From Planctomycetota bacterium (GTDB lineage Bacteria; Planctomycetota; Phycisphaerae; Phycisphaerales; UBA1924): a stretch of DNA of 64,000 bases. Position 1 is the stretch's first letter. The number at the start of each line of letters is the position of its first letter. Under the pieces are notes generated by a model. It saw only the letters and a program-made list of their open reading frames with translations. It did no database searches and was not told the origin of the DNA. Made by a program: the position numbers and the translations under genes. Where the stretch lies: assembly GCA_030950285.1 (NCBI GenBank), contig JAUZRR010000001.1, positions 1 through 64,000 on the forward strand, written 5' to 3'. Positions 8,626 to 18,742 of this stretch are shown here, piece by piece.

Positions 8626-9960
8626 ATGAGCACCACAGCTGTGTCCGCCGACGAGTCCGCTGCTGCGCACTCCAATCCGATCTTCGAGGAGCTTGGATTC
8701 CCCGAAGATCCGAACAATCTTTACCATCAGACCGTGGCGACGATGCTCGACGCGGCCGACATTATTGATCTGCGGCACCGGGTGAAGATCATCCTGGCGC
8801 AGCCGAAAAACGAGGTTATGGTGCACTTTCCGGTGCGCATGGACGACGGGCACCACCGGTTGTTCAAGGGGTACCGGGTGCAGCACAACAACGCGCTGGG
8901 TCCCTACAAGGGCGGGATCCGGTTCCACCACGACGTGCATCTCGACGATGTGAAGAGTCTGGCGTTGCTGATGAGCATGAAGTGCTCGCTGGTCCGGGTG
9001 CCCTTCGGCGGCGGGAAAGGGGGGATCAAGGTCAACCCTCGCGAGCATTCTGTGGGGGAGATGGAACGCATCACCCGGCGGTTCTGCTCGGCGATTGCGA
9101 ACATCATCGGGCCCGAATACGACATTCCGGCCCCGGATGTCGGCACCAGCGCACAAAATATGGCATGGTTTGCGGATACCTACATGATGTCCAACGAGGG
9201 CAAAGCGGCCAACGACGGGCTGCGTGTGGTGACGGGCAAGCCGGTCGAGTTTGGCGGCTCTCTCGGGCGGGACAAAGCGACCGGGCAGGGCGTCGTGGAC
9301 ACGCTGGTCGAGCTGCTGCCCGAGGTGGGGCTCGAGACCAAGGGCATGCGGGTGAGCGTGCTGGGGTACGGGAACGTGGGCTCGTGGGCGGGGCGCATTT
9401 TGCACGACATGGACTCGAAGATTGTCGCGGTGGCTGACCACACCGGGGCGATCCGCAATGACAACGGGTTCGACGCCCACGCGCTGGCGGAGCACTGTGC
9501 CGAGCACGGCGGGATCGCGGGCTTTGCCGGTGAGAAGATCACCACCGACGAGTTTTATCAGACCCCGGTCGATGTGCTCATCCCGGCGGCTCTCGAGCAG
9601 ATGATCACCGGACGCGAGGCCGCGATGATCAGCGCCAAAATCATCGCCGAGGGTGCCAACGCCCCGTGCACACCGGCGGGCGACCGGGTGCTCCACGAGC
9701 GGGGGATCGAGATCATCCCGGCGATCCTCGCCAACGCCGGGGGCGTGACCGTGTCCTACTTCGAGTGGGTGCAGAACAAGACCAGCACCTACTGGGACAT
9801 CGAGCAGGTCGACCGCGAACTCAACCGCCACATGGTCATGGCGGCCCGGCGGACGGTGCTGGCCCGTCAGCGGTACAAGGTTGACCTTCGGACCGCGGCC
9901 TACATCGCGGCTCTGGAACACATCGGCAAGGCGTACCTGGTCCGCGGGATTTTCCCCTGA
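8626..9960 (+). CDS. gdhA: Glutamate dehydrogenase (Glu/Leu/Phe/Val family)
   Basis: A 444-residue enzyme catalysing reversible oxidative deamination of glutamate to 2-oxoglutarate and ammonia. Visible signatures: GPYKGGIRFH with its substrate-binding Lys, the glycine-rich FGGGKGGI catalytic-Lys motif, DIPAPDVGTSAQNMAWFADTY, the nucleotide-binding loop VLGYGNVGSW and PVDVLIPAALE. Length fits the hexameric class. Cofactor preference (NAD or NADP) cannot be settled by reading. AAGGATAGCC precedes the ATG. It is monocistronic and is followed by a hairpin terminator, with the pseudo-receiver gene divergent upstream. Confidence 0.93.
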   Translation: MSTTAVSADESAAAHSNPIFEELGFPEDPNNLYHQTVATMLDAADIIDLRHRVKIILAQPKNEVMVHFPVRMDDGHHRLFKGYRVQHNNALGPYKGGIRFHHDVHLDDVKSLALLMSMKCSLVRVPFGGGKGGIKVNPREHSVGEMERITRRFCSAIANIIGPEYDIPAPDVGTSAQNMAWFADTYMMSNEGKAANDGLRVVTGKPVEFGGSLGRDKATGQGVVDTLVELLPEVGLETKGMRVSVLGYGNVGSWAGRILHDMDSKIVAVADHTGAIRNDNGFDAHALAEHCAEHGGIAGFAGEKITTDEFYQTPVDVLIPAALEQMITGREAAMISAKIIAEGANAPCTPAGDRVLHERGIEIIPAILANAGGVTVSYFEWVQNKTSTYWDIEQVDRELNRHMVMAARRTVLARQRYKVDLRTAAYIAALEHIGKAYLVRGIFP

Positions 9961-10041
9961 TCGCGGCCTCGGGATCGGGCTGAGAGGCCTGTGTCCGAGA
10001 ATGAGGGGCCACCCGGCCCGAATACATCCCAAACTCTCCAG

Positions 10042-10079
10042 ACCGCCCGGGTTCACTCGGGCGGTTCTGTTTTTGTTTG
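10042..10079 (+). terminator. Terminator downstream of gdhA
   Basis: ACCGCCCG at 10042-10049 pairs with CGGGCGGT at 10058-10065, followed by TCTGTTTTTGTTT. Confidence 0.82.
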
Positions 10080-10241
10080 ATCGACCCTTGCTGCAAGGTT
10101 CCCCAGAGTTCCATTTGCGGCAAAATGCTCTAAGTCGTTGGCATATCTCTACTTGTGTGGCATGTTTGAGTTGATTCTGGATCCCGGTGATTCATCGGGC
10201 TCCACAACACAACTGCAAACTTGGTGGGTAGGAGAGAAAAA

Positions 10242-10916
10242 ATGTCACGGAAAGCACTTGTTGGATTGCTCGCGGTTTCGGGGTTGGCACAGTTCGCGGC
10301 TGCGGACATCGTGGCGGTGGATGCCAAGTCGGCGATCTTTGACGCCGGGCGGGATGCCCCGACGCTTGACGGCCAGTTGCCTCCGATGCTCGCGCTGCCC
10401 GATGGGGCAGCGTCGATGAACGTGACCGAGGTGCTCGGCATCGTCCGGGCGCACCCGGTGCTGCAATGGGGCGGCCCTGACGGGAACTTCACGACGGCCA
10501 ACGACAGCGACATCGCTTCGTACCAGGGCATTTCGGGGTTCATCCATCCCGGGACGCTGCCTCTGGTCGCGGTATTCCTGTCCGACGAGGCACCCCAGGA
10601 ATCGGCGCCGGCCCGTCTGGATTTCAACAGCATCGGCTCAAACTTCGCGTCGCTGTCGCCGGAGATCGGGCAGACGTTCTTCGTGGGCAACGGCTGGACC
10701 GACGGCGGCGTGCTGCAGGAGTTCGTGGTGCCCACGGGTGCGACCCGCGTGTTCTTCGGTCTGGCGGATGCTGGCTTCTTTACCGGTGAGCCGACTGGGT
10801 ATGCCGACAACGAGGGCGCGTTTGCTGCGGACGTGAGCTTCAACGTGGTTCCCGCTCCGGGTTCGATCGCGTTGCTCGGGTTTGGCGGCCTGATCGCGAC
10901 CCGCCGCAGGCGCTGA
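10242..10916 (+). CDS. Exosortase-sorted (PEP-CTERM) secreted protein
   Basis: A 224-residue protein starting at ATG 10242, with AGGAGA at 10230-10235 as ribosome-binding site. Residues 1-21 are a signal peptide ending near AAADI. The C-terminal tail VPAPGSIALLGFGGLIATRRRR is a clear PEP-CTERM signal (VPAP motif, hydrophobic helix, Arg cluster). The body has no recognised domain; it contains QTFFVGNGWTDGG and GATRVFFGLADA, common in surface proteins of this type. It is convergent with the rhodanese gene and separated from it by a palindromic repeat. The sorting signal is certain enough; the function is unknown. Confidence 0.83.
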   Translation: MSRKALVGLLAVSGLAQFAAADIVAVDAKSAIFDAGRDAPTLDGQLPPMLALPDGAASMNVTEVLGIVRAHPVLQWGGPDGNFTTANDSDIASYQGISGFIHPGTLPLVAVFLSDEAPQESAPARLDFNSIGSNFASLSPEIGQTFFVGNGWTDGGVLQEFVVPTGATRVFFGLADAGFFTGEPTGYADNEGAFAADVSFNVVPAPGSIALLGFGGLIATRRRR

Positions 10917-11028
10917 GATTGACCCCACCGCGTCGGCAGTCCGGCGTGTGAAACTTGACCCCACCCCTCCGGTTGCGTCGTGCTCCTCGAGCTTGGCGCA
11001 GCCGGTGCCTTTTTGGGTGGGCGGCGGT

Positions 11029-11053
11029 GTCCCCTCGCTTGCGCGAGGGGCTC
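11029..11053 (+). repeat. Dispersed palindromic repeat, family A, forward copy
   Basis: Consensus copy reading GTCCCCTCGC TTGC GCGAGGGGCTC. Its last two bases are part of the TGA stop codon (11052-11054) of the minus-strand rhodanese gene. Confidence 0.85.
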
Positions 11054-11618
11054 AGTTGGCTTTGCAGCTCGTGGGGCTGGCCCGGTTCCATGGCATCTTT
11101 GCGAGCATCATCGCCATCCCGCACCAGCCGGTGGCGCCGGCGAATGTCAGGCCGCTGCCGACGAATGCGGGGATCGCCAGAAACCATGGCGAGATGAGCA
11201 CGCCGAGGACGACGCCGAGGAGCACGAGTGATCCCGCAGCGATCTGGACCTGGCGCATGATGGGGATGCGGGGGGCGGATTGGGGTCGGACGGTCGGACG
11301 GCCGGAGGACTTCCAGCCTTCGATGCCGCCGGCGAGGTGGAAGACGGGCTCGCCGTTGCTTTGGAAGCGGGTTGCGGCGTCGGCGGAGCGTTTGCCGGAG
11401 CGGCAGTGGAAGACGAGGCGGGCGTCCGGATGGGCGGCCCGGATCGCGTCGGCTTCAAAGCGGGAGAGGGGGACAAGCTCGGCGCCCTCGATTCGCTCCT
11501 CGGCGTGCTCGATGGGTTCGCGAACATCGACGAGGAACGCTTCGCCCGCGGCGAGCCATTGCTCGAGCTGTTCGGGGGTGACGTCGGTGACCGCGGCTGA
11601 GTTCTGTGCTGCTACCAT
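11052..11618 (-). CDS. Rhodanese-DUF2892 membrane protein (YgaP-like)
   Basis: A 188-residue protein. Residues about 8-105 form a single rhodanese domain (VTPEQLEQWLAAGEAFLVDVREP, ending GGIEGWKSSG), with active-site Cys near residue 72 in HCRSGKRS. Residues about 120-180 form the two-helix DUF2892 membrane hairpin (AAGSLVLLGVVLGVLISPWF and FVGSGLTFAGATGWCGMAMM). This is the architecture of E. coli YgaP, a membrane-bound sulfurtransferase. The likely role is persulfide or sulfide handling at the membrane. The stop codon is partly formed by a palindromic repeat, suggesting that the element landed at the gene end. Confidence 0.87.
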   Translation of the reverse strand: MVAAQNSAAVTDVTPEQLEQWLAAGEAFLVDVREPIEHAEERIEGAELVPLSRFEADAIRAAHPDARLVFHCRSGKRSADAATRFQSNGEPVFHLAGGIEGWKSSGRPTVRPQSAPRIPIMRQVQIAAGSLVLLGVVLGVLISPWFLAIPAFVGSGLTFAGATGWCGMAMMLAKMPWNRASPTSCKAN

Positions 11619-11812
11619 CGTTGTGCTCCCTGGCCCCTGCTCCTGTGTGCAGCGATATTATGAGCATGTGCTCGCGGGACAGAGGGAGCGTGGGCGCAGG
11701 TTTTTTACTCAATTTTCTGGCGGCATGGTCGATCTGAACTGTTCACGAGAGGCCGCTGCCGGGATTGCACGCCGGGGCATTGCGTACGGCGGCTGTTTTC
11801 TGCGGATACCTG

Positions 11813-13708
11813 ATGCTGCTTACTGCGCGAGACATCTCCAAGTCGCTGAGCCACCGGACGCTGTTTGCGGGTGTGTCGCTGTCGCTGGGGGAGGGTGATC
11901 GGCTGGGCATCATCGGGCCGAACGGCGCGGGCAAGAGCACGCTGCTTCGGCTGCTGGCTGGGGATCTCGAGGTTGACTCGGGCACGCTCACCACGCCCAA
12001 GGGCATGCACGCGGTGTATGTGCCTCAGCAGGATCGGTTCGAGGAGGGCATCACCGCGAGAGGCGCGGTGATCGGGCATGCGTTCTCTTGCATGGGCGGC
12101 GTTGGCACCACCCACGACCAGCACGAAGCGGAGACACTCGCCGACATGATGCTGGCACGGGTGGGGTTTGCGGACTCGCTCGCGGATGCGCTTGCGGAAA
12201 CACTGTCGGGGGGGTGGCGCAAGCGGCTGTCGATCGCGTGTGCGCTGGCGAGCGCGGGGGGCGAGCCGGACCTGATGCTGCTTGATGAGCCGACGAACCA
12301 TCTTGATCTTGAGGGGGTGGCGTGGCTTGAGGCGTTTGTCCGCCGCGGGCCGGGGGGGGCGGGGGGGTCGGGGGGGTCGGCATCGAGCGCGTCGGTGTTT
12401 GTCACGCACGACCGGATGTTTCTGGAGGGGGTCGCGACGCGGGTTGCCGAGCTGAGCCCGGCGTACCCGCAGGGGATCCTCGTTGTCGAAGGCAACTACA
12501 GCGAGTTTCTGCGGCGGAAGGAGGAGTTTCTCGCGGCACAGGCCGAGGCGCAAAGGGCGATCGCCGGGCTGGTGCGGCAGGACATCGCGTGGCTCTCGCG
12601 CAGGCCCCAGGGTCGGCAGACGAAGGCGAAGGGACGGATCCAGGAGAGCTCCGCGCGGATGGACGAGCTGGCGGACCTGCGGGCGAGGAACACCGCGGCA
12701 AGCTCGAGCGGGGCGCGGGTCGGGTTTGATTCGAGCGAACGCAAGACGCGGAAGCTGGTGACTGCCAAGGGTGTGAGCAAGTCGTACGGCGGGCGTGCGC
12801 TCTTTCGTGAGCTGGACATCACGCTCGGGGCGGGGAGTTGTGTCGGGCTGCTCGGGTCCAACGGCAGCGGGAAGACGACGCTCATCCGGGTGCTGACGGG
12901 GGAACTCGCGCCGGACGAGGGGATGGTTGATTTCGCCGAGCCGATGCCTCGGATCGCGGTGTTCAGCCAGCACCGGGAGGACTTTGCGCCGACGACTTTA
13001 CTCCGCGAGGCGCTGTGCCCGATCAGCGATCAGGTGCGGTTCCGCGGGCGGGAGATGCACATCACCGCGTGGTCGAGGCGGTTTCTGTTTCGTGATGAGC
13101 AACTCGACCAGCCGATCCTTTCGCTCAGCGGCGGAGAGCTGGCGCGGGTGCATATCGCGCGGCTGATGCTCGTCCCGGCCGACGTGCTGGTGCTGGATGA
13201 GCCGACGAACGATCTTGACATCCCGACACTCGAAACGCTCGAGGAGGCGATCGAGAGCTTTGCGGGGGCGGTGATTCTGGTGACGCACGACCGGGCGATG
13301 CTGGAGCGGCTGGCGACGGACGTGCTGGCGCTCGACGGGCTGGGCGGGTGGGCGTTGCACGCCTCGCTCGGGCAGGCCAGCGCGTGGCGGAAGGCGCAGA
13401 TCAGACGGGCGGCTGAGGTTGCGCAGGATGGGAAGCCGCGAAAGCCAGCCGGGTCCGCCGCGGCAAACTCATCGCCGCCCGCACCCACTCGCAAGAAGCG
13501 GACCTACAACGAGCAGCGGGAGTACGACACGATCGAACAGCGGATCGAGGAAGCCGAGGCGGCGGCGGCGGCGGCCGAGCGGCGGCTGGGTGATCCCGGG
13601 GTGCTTGCCGACCACGAGGCGATGGCGAAAGCGTGCGAAGAGTTGAGCGCGGCGCAGGAGCTGGCGGCCCGGCTTTATGCGCGGTGGGAAGAGTTGGAAG
13701 CGTCGTGA
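11813..13708 (+). CDS. ABC-F family ATPase
   Basis: A 631-residue soluble protein with two ABC domains and no membrane segment. First domain: Walker A GPNGAGKST near residue 36, signature LSGGWRKR near 131, Walker B LLDEPTNHLDL near 156. Second: GSNGSGKTT near 348, LSGGELAR near 437, LDEPTNDLD near 460. The inter-domain linker is charged and the last 70 residues form a coiled coil (EQRIEEAEAAAAAAERRL), as in Uup. ABC-F proteins act on ribosomes or nucleic acid structure. ATG 11813 begins the conserved MLLTARDISKS; an in-frame start at 11765 would add 16 residues. A Gly-rich insertion (RRGPGGAGGSGGSASS) lies in the first domain and is encoded by long G runs. Confidence 0.9.
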   Translation: MLLTARDISKSLSHRTLFAGVSLSLGEGDRLGIIGPNGAGKSTLLRLLAGDLEVDSGTLTTPKGMHAVYVPQQDRFEEGITARGAVIGHAFSCMGGVGTTHDQHEAETLADMMLARVGFADSLADALAETLSGGWRKRLSIACALASAGGEPDLMLLDEPTNHLDLEGVAWLEAFVRRGPGGAGGSGGSASSASVFVTHDRMFLEGVATRVAELSPAYPQGILVVEGNYSEFLRRKEEFLAAQAEAQRAIAGLVRQDIAWLSRRPQGRQTKAKGRIQESSARMDELADLRARNTAASSSGARVGFDSSERKTRKLVTAKGVSKSYGGRALFRELDITLGAGSCVGLLGSNGSGKTTLIRVLTGELAPDEGMVDFAEPMPRIAVFSQHREDFAPTTLLREALCPISDQVRFRGREMHITAWSRRFLFRDEQLDQPILSLSGGELARVHIARLMLVPADVLVLDEPTNDLDIPTLETLEEAIESFAGAVILVTHDRAMLERLATDVLALDGLGGWALHASLGQASAWRKAQIRRAAEVAQDGKPRKPAGSAAANSSPPAPTRKKRTYNEQREYDTIEQRIEEAEAAAAAAERRLGDPGVLADHEAMAKACEELSAAQELAARLYARWEELEAS

Positions 13709-13743
13709 AATGATCTGCATTGCAGGAGTTTCTTGTGCGTTTC

Positions 13744-13768
13744 GACGAGCCCGGAGCGCAGGCTCGGG
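13744..13768 (+). repeat. Dispersed palindromic repeat, family B
   Basis: GACGAGCCCGGAGCGCAGGC TCGGG. Closely similar strings occur at 20140-20163 and 59244-59267. Confidence 0.6.
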
Positions 13769-13802
13769 ATCATGAATCCTTGGTCTTTGCAGGTAGAAAC
13801 AA

Positions 13803-13825
13803 CCTGTGCTTGCGCACAGGGCTCG
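13803..13825 (+). repeat. Diverged family A repeat with compensatory changes
   Basis: CCTGTGC TTGC GCACAGGGCTCG: the flanking GCTC, the central CTTGCGC and the hairpin are kept, while the stem bases differ from the consensus on both sides so that pairing is preserved. Confidence 0.6.
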
Positions 13826-13937
13826 TTGTCACCCATGCAAATCCCACGTCGTTCTTGTGATACTTGCTGCACACCGCGTTTTCTCTTTGCTCTTGCGTGA
13901 TACGGGCAACTCCAGTGAGAGAAAGACCGCGGGACGT

Positions 13938-13963
13938 GTCCCCTCGCTTGCGCGAGGGGCTCT
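13938..13963 (+). repeat. Dispersed palindromic repeat, family A, forward copy
   Basis: Perfect consensus copy followed by TATG. It lies in the 312-base gap between the ABC-F gene and the flavoprotein gene; this gap also holds the family B copy and a diverged A copy, and no gene. Confidence 0.85.
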
Positions 13964-14020
13964 ATGGGCAAGAGCCCCGAGTGACTCTCTGGTCGCGGGC
14001 GATGCTGCTACGCTGAGGGC

Positions 14021-15419
<1,399 letters not shown>

Positions 15420-15682
15420 GTTCGGGGCGTACGTACAATGCCCCTGCACGCCAACGGCCGCCGGGATATGCCGACGATCGTTGCGGTTGGATGGTATCCG
15501 CGTCGGGCCCGGCGTCCAGCGTCGGGGTCTGGAATCGTTGACCGGCCGGGCTGCTGGCGCTACCGTTGCCGCCGGCATCTGGAGGTTTGGAATCGGCCCT
15601 GTTGCCGGTATGAGCCTGCAGACACCGATCAGCATCCCACCCGTCGCTCGGCGCGGGCGACGTTTGAAAAGGACTCACGACC

Positions 15683-15883
15683 ATGCTTCCCGTACAAAGA
15701 CAAAGCTACGGCCGGACACGCCGGCGGCGCTCTCACGACTCGCTCACGCCCGCCAAGCACGGCATGTGCCCCCTGAGCGGGATGCCCAAGCTGCCCCACC
15801 GCGCGTGCAAAGAGTCGGGCTATGTCCGCCCGGGCCTGAAAATCTCGGTGCCCAAGCTCGGCATCGGTGTTCCGAGAGACTGA
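15683..15883 (+). CDS. rpmF: 50S ribosomal protein L32
   Basis: A 66-residue basic protein matching L32: RTRRRRSHDSLTPA is the conserved N-terminal block (RRSHDAL in most bacteria) and PKLPHRAC the conserved centre. The usual zinc ribbon CxxC...CxxC is half lost, reading CPLS (Cys29, Ser32) and CKES (Cys42, Ser45). The C-terminus VRPGLKISVPKLGIGVPRD is longer than usual. The gene is followed by plsX after 5 bases, the widespread rpmF-plsX-fabH arrangement linking translation to lipid synthesis. AAAAGGA before the ATG serves as ribosome-binding site. The 262 bases between tRNA-Lys and rpmF show no gene. Confidence 0.9.
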   Translation: MLPVQRQSYGRTRRRRSHDSLTPAKHGMCPLSGMPKLPHRACKESGYVRPGLKISVPKLGIGVPRD

Positions 15884-15888
15884 CGCTC

Positions 15889-16923
15889 GTGCGGCTCGCA
15901 ATTGACGTGATGGGCGGGGACAACGCTCCCGACGCGATTCTGAAAGGATGCGTTGAGGCGCTCGATCTTCTTGCGCCCGAAGATCAGCTCATTCTCATCG
16001 GCAACGAGCCGCTCATCAACGAGTTGCTCGCCGAGTACGGCTGCGCCGACCCGCGGCTGGTCGTCGAGCATGCCAGCCAGGTCATCGAGATGTCGGACTC
16101 ACCTGCAAAGGCTGTCCGCGCCAAGCCTGACAGTTCCATTGTTCGCACGGCACTCCGCGGCTCGAAGAAACACAAAGACCGGGTCGACGGCACGATCAGT
16201 GCTGGAAATACCGGGGCCTGCGTTGCGGCGTCGATCATGCACATGAAACGGCTGCCCGGCGTACACCGGCCGGGGATCGCGGTGACGATCCCGGCGTTCC
16301 ATGGGCCCGTCGTGCTGTGCGATGCCGGGGCCAACCCCGAGCCGACAGCGGTCCACCTTTGGCAGTACGGTGTGATGGCGGATATTTACGCTCGGGGCAC
16401 GCTGGGGATCGAGCGGCCTCGGGTTGCTCTTATGAATATCGGCGCAGAAGAGGGCAAGGGTTCGGACCTGATCCGCCAGACTCGCGACTTGCTGCGGGAT
16501 ACTCCCGATCTGAATTTCATCGGGTATGTGGAAGGTCGCGATTTCTTTGATGGGGTCGCCGATGTTATTATCACCGACGGCTTTGTTGGCAACACGGTGC
16601 TGAAGATGGCCGAGGGGCTCGTCAAGAGTCTCTTCGCAGCTATCGCACAAGAGGTGTTCGACGCCGACCCGAATCTCGCGCTGCAGTTCGAGCCTGTCGT
16701 CAAGCAGATCCATGCCAAGAACGACTACCACGAGTGCGGCGGGGCGCCGCTCCTGGGTGTCAACGGGACGTGCTTCATCTCGCATGGTTCGAGCGAGGCA
16801 CGGACGATCAAGGCGGCGATCCGCAACGCACGGAACTATGTGACCAAGCACGTCAACGACGAGATCGCGGCACGGATCCAGAGCCTCCAGGAGGTCGCGT
16901 CACCTCAACGAGAGCCCGCATGA
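15889..16923 (+). CDS. plsX: Phosphate acyltransferase PlsX
   Basis: A 344-residue enzyme converting acyl-ACP and phosphate to acyl-phosphate for phosphatidic acid synthesis. Diagnostic segments: LAIDVMGGDNAPDAILKG at the N-terminus, SAGNTGA near residue 100, VLCDAGANPEP, NIGAEEGKGSDL, and VITDGFVGNTVLKMAEG. GTG 15889 is the start, five bases after the rpmF stop, and the family begins at exactly this VRLAIDVMGGD. The stop overlaps the fabH start (ATGA), so the three genes form a translationally coupled operon. Confidence 0.95.
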   Translation: MRLAIDVMGGDNAPDAILKGCVEALDLLAPEDQLILIGNEPLINELLAEYGCADPRLVVEHASQVIEMSDSPAKAVRAKPDSSIVRTALRGSKKHKDRVDGTISAGNTGACVAASIMHMKRLPGVHRPGIAVTIPAFHGPVVLCDAGANPEPTAVHLWQYGVMADIYARGTLGIERPRVALMNIGAEEGKGSDLIRQTRDLLRDTPDLNFIGYVEGRDFFDGVADVIITDGFVGNTVLKMAEGLVKSLFAAIAQEVFDADPNLALQFEPVVKQIHAKNDYHECGGAPLLGVNGTCFISHGSSEARTIKAAIRNARNYVTKHVNDEIAARIQSLQEVASPQREPA

Positions 16924-17957
16924 GCCCGGAATCATCCGCCGCGCCCGACGCGATCGGGTCTCTCTCGGGGATCGCGATCGTTGGGACCGGGTCGGCGCTG
17001 CCCAAACGGCGGGTGACCAACACCGACCTTGAATCGGTCATGGATACCTCCGACGAGTGGATCGCCCAACGCACGGGTATCCGCTCGCGGCACATCCACG
17101 ACCCCGAGGCGGGCGAGAGCACCGCGAGCCTGGCGACCCTGGCCGGGCAGCATGCGCTCAAAGCCGCGGGCATGGCAGCCGACCAACTCGACCTGATCGT
17201 TTGTGGCACGATGACGCCCGACATGCCCACGCCGGGGATCGCGAACCTGCTGACCGCGTCGCTGGGCACGCGCACGATCGCCGCGTTCGATCTGAATGCG
17301 GCGTGTTCGGGTTTCGTCTATGCGATGAACACCGCCCACGCGCTGATGACGACCGCTCCGTACCGCAACGCGCTGGTGCTCGGGGTTGATTGTGTGACTC
17401 GGTTTTGTGAGTTCTCCACTCTGGGTCGCACATCGGCGATCCTCTTTGGTGATGCCGGCGGGGCTTGCGTCCTCTCGGCGACAGAGGACCCGTCGAAAGG
17501 CCTTATCGCACAGGCGATGCATTCTGACGGCTGCGGGGCACAACACCTCTATATCCCTACCGATAAACATATGTTTCTCAATGCCGAGGACTACGACGAG
17601 CGCAAGATCAACCGCATCGTCATGCACGGCAGCAATATCTTCAAGTTCGCGGTCAGCACCTTCCCCAAGCTCATCGGGCAGACCCTCGACAAAGCGAACC
17701 TGACCCCCGACGATGTCGATCATTATATCTGCCACCAGTCCAACGCCCGCATCCTCTCGACGGCCCGCGATCGGTTCAACATCCCCGAGGACAAGTTCTA
17801 CATCAACATCGACCGGTTCGGAAACACCGTCGGCGCGTCGATCCCGCTGATTCTCGATCAGGAAACCCGGAGCGGGCGGATCAAGCCGGGCGATCGGGTG
17901 ATGTTTCTTGCGTTCGGCGCGGGGCTGACGTGGGCGAGCAGTTTGTGGCGGGTGTGA
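16920..17957 (+). CDS. fabH: 3-oxoacyl-ACP synthase III (FabH)
   Basis: A 345-residue condensing enzyme that starts fatty-acid synthesis from acyl-CoA and malonyl-ACP. The catalytic triad is visible: Cys near residue 130 (AACSGFVYA), His near 271 (ICHQSN) and Asn near 301 (GNTVGASIP). The N-terminus has GIAIVGTGSALPKRRVTN and DEWIAQRTGIRSRH, both typical. The ATG at 16920 overlaps the plsX stop codon by four bases. It is the last gene of the rpmF-plsX-fabH operon; fabD and fabG, its usual neighbours, lie 2-4 kb away on the opposite strand. A segment KHMFLNAEDYDERKI is slightly longer than in E. coli FabH. Confidence 0.95.
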   Translation: MSPESSAAPDAIGSLSGIAIVGTGSALPKRRVTNTDLESVMDTSDEWIAQRTGIRSRHIHDPEAGESTASLATLAGQHALKAAGMAADQLDLIVCGTMTPDMPTPGIANLLTASLGTRTIAAFDLNAACSGFVYAMNTAHALMTTAPYRNALVLGVDCVTRFCEFSTLGRTSAILFGDAGGACVLSATEDPSKGLIAQAMHSDGCGAQHLYIPTDKHMFLNAEDYDERKINRIVMHGSNIFKFAVSTFPKLIGQTLDKANLTPDDVDHYICHQSNARILSTARDRFNIPEDKFYINIDRFGNTVGASIPLILDQETRSGRIKPGDRVMFLAFGAGLTWASSLWRV

Positions 17958-18171
17958 GCGGCGGGGGATAAGACCTTGCCGATGCACTCTCGCTTAGAAT
18001 GCTGATCCCGTCTTGCTCCTTCGTTCTGACATCGGCATGAGAGACCAAGCCGCGTGTGGCCCCGGTGACCATGTGCAGTATCGCAAGACGGACCCGCCTT
18101 CTGCTGAAAGCAGGCGGGCCAGTCGGCGTCTTGCATGCTCGGAAAGTTTCTAGTCATCTTGGCGCGACGTT
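17958..18171. other. Gap between fabH and a PEP-CTERM remnant
   Basis: No gene, terminator or repeat seen. Together with the remnant and the next 235 bases it makes a 785-base stretch without an intact gene. Confidence 0.5.
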
Positions 18172-18507
18172 CTACACTTCTCTTCGGCGCCGGCGGATCG
18201 CCACGAACCCTCCGGTGGCAAGCGGAGTTGCCGTGGACGGCGTTGGAACCACGATGTTGCACCCGGTCCACGTGCTCACACGCTGAAGCGTGCCGCCCGT
18301 GTTTGCGACGATAGTGCTGATGTCGATAACCTCACCGCTCGGCTGCGGGTTGATTGTCCATGTCTGCCACAGGTTCAGGTTTCGCCCGTCCCATTGCCCT
18401 GACGCGGACGTGGGCGTGATCACGTTGTTGCCTCCATCGGAGGAGGTGAGTGTCGCCCAGAAGTTCTGATTGATTCGCCGAGACGAGGGCACGGCTTGGG
18501 GAGCCAC
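18172..18507 (-). pseudogene. 3' remnant of a PEP-CTERM surface protein gene
   Basis: The minus strand encodes about 111 residues whose end, VVPTPSTATPLATGGFVAIRRRR, is a recognisable exosortase sorting tail (PTPS motif, short hydrophobic helix, Arg cluster). There is no signal peptide, and an in-frame TGA lies about 40 bases upstream of the only start (GTG 18507), so the N-terminal part is missing. The body (NFWATLTSSDGGNNVITP) resembles other proteins of this class. The 235 bases beyond (18508-18742) give no continuation. It is most likely a decayed or truncated gene; less likely it is a small intact product with a non-standard export route. Confidence 0.55.
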
Positions 18508-18742
18508 GGTGGGCGTTGGGCTACCTCCAGCGGGTCGTCGCAGCGCAGGTCAATCTCCTGGCGTCAAACCCGGATACTGATGAGCATTCCGACATCCGGG
18601 ATACCAGACAGATGATGCGCGACATTGCAAGAATATATAACCTCCCTCTCCCGTCTCTGGACGAAGAGACGCCTCCCCGGTCGCGGCTGTTGCTCCCATT
18701 CCCGCCGCCGGTATTGGCTTCGTCGATGCATACCCTCTCTGC

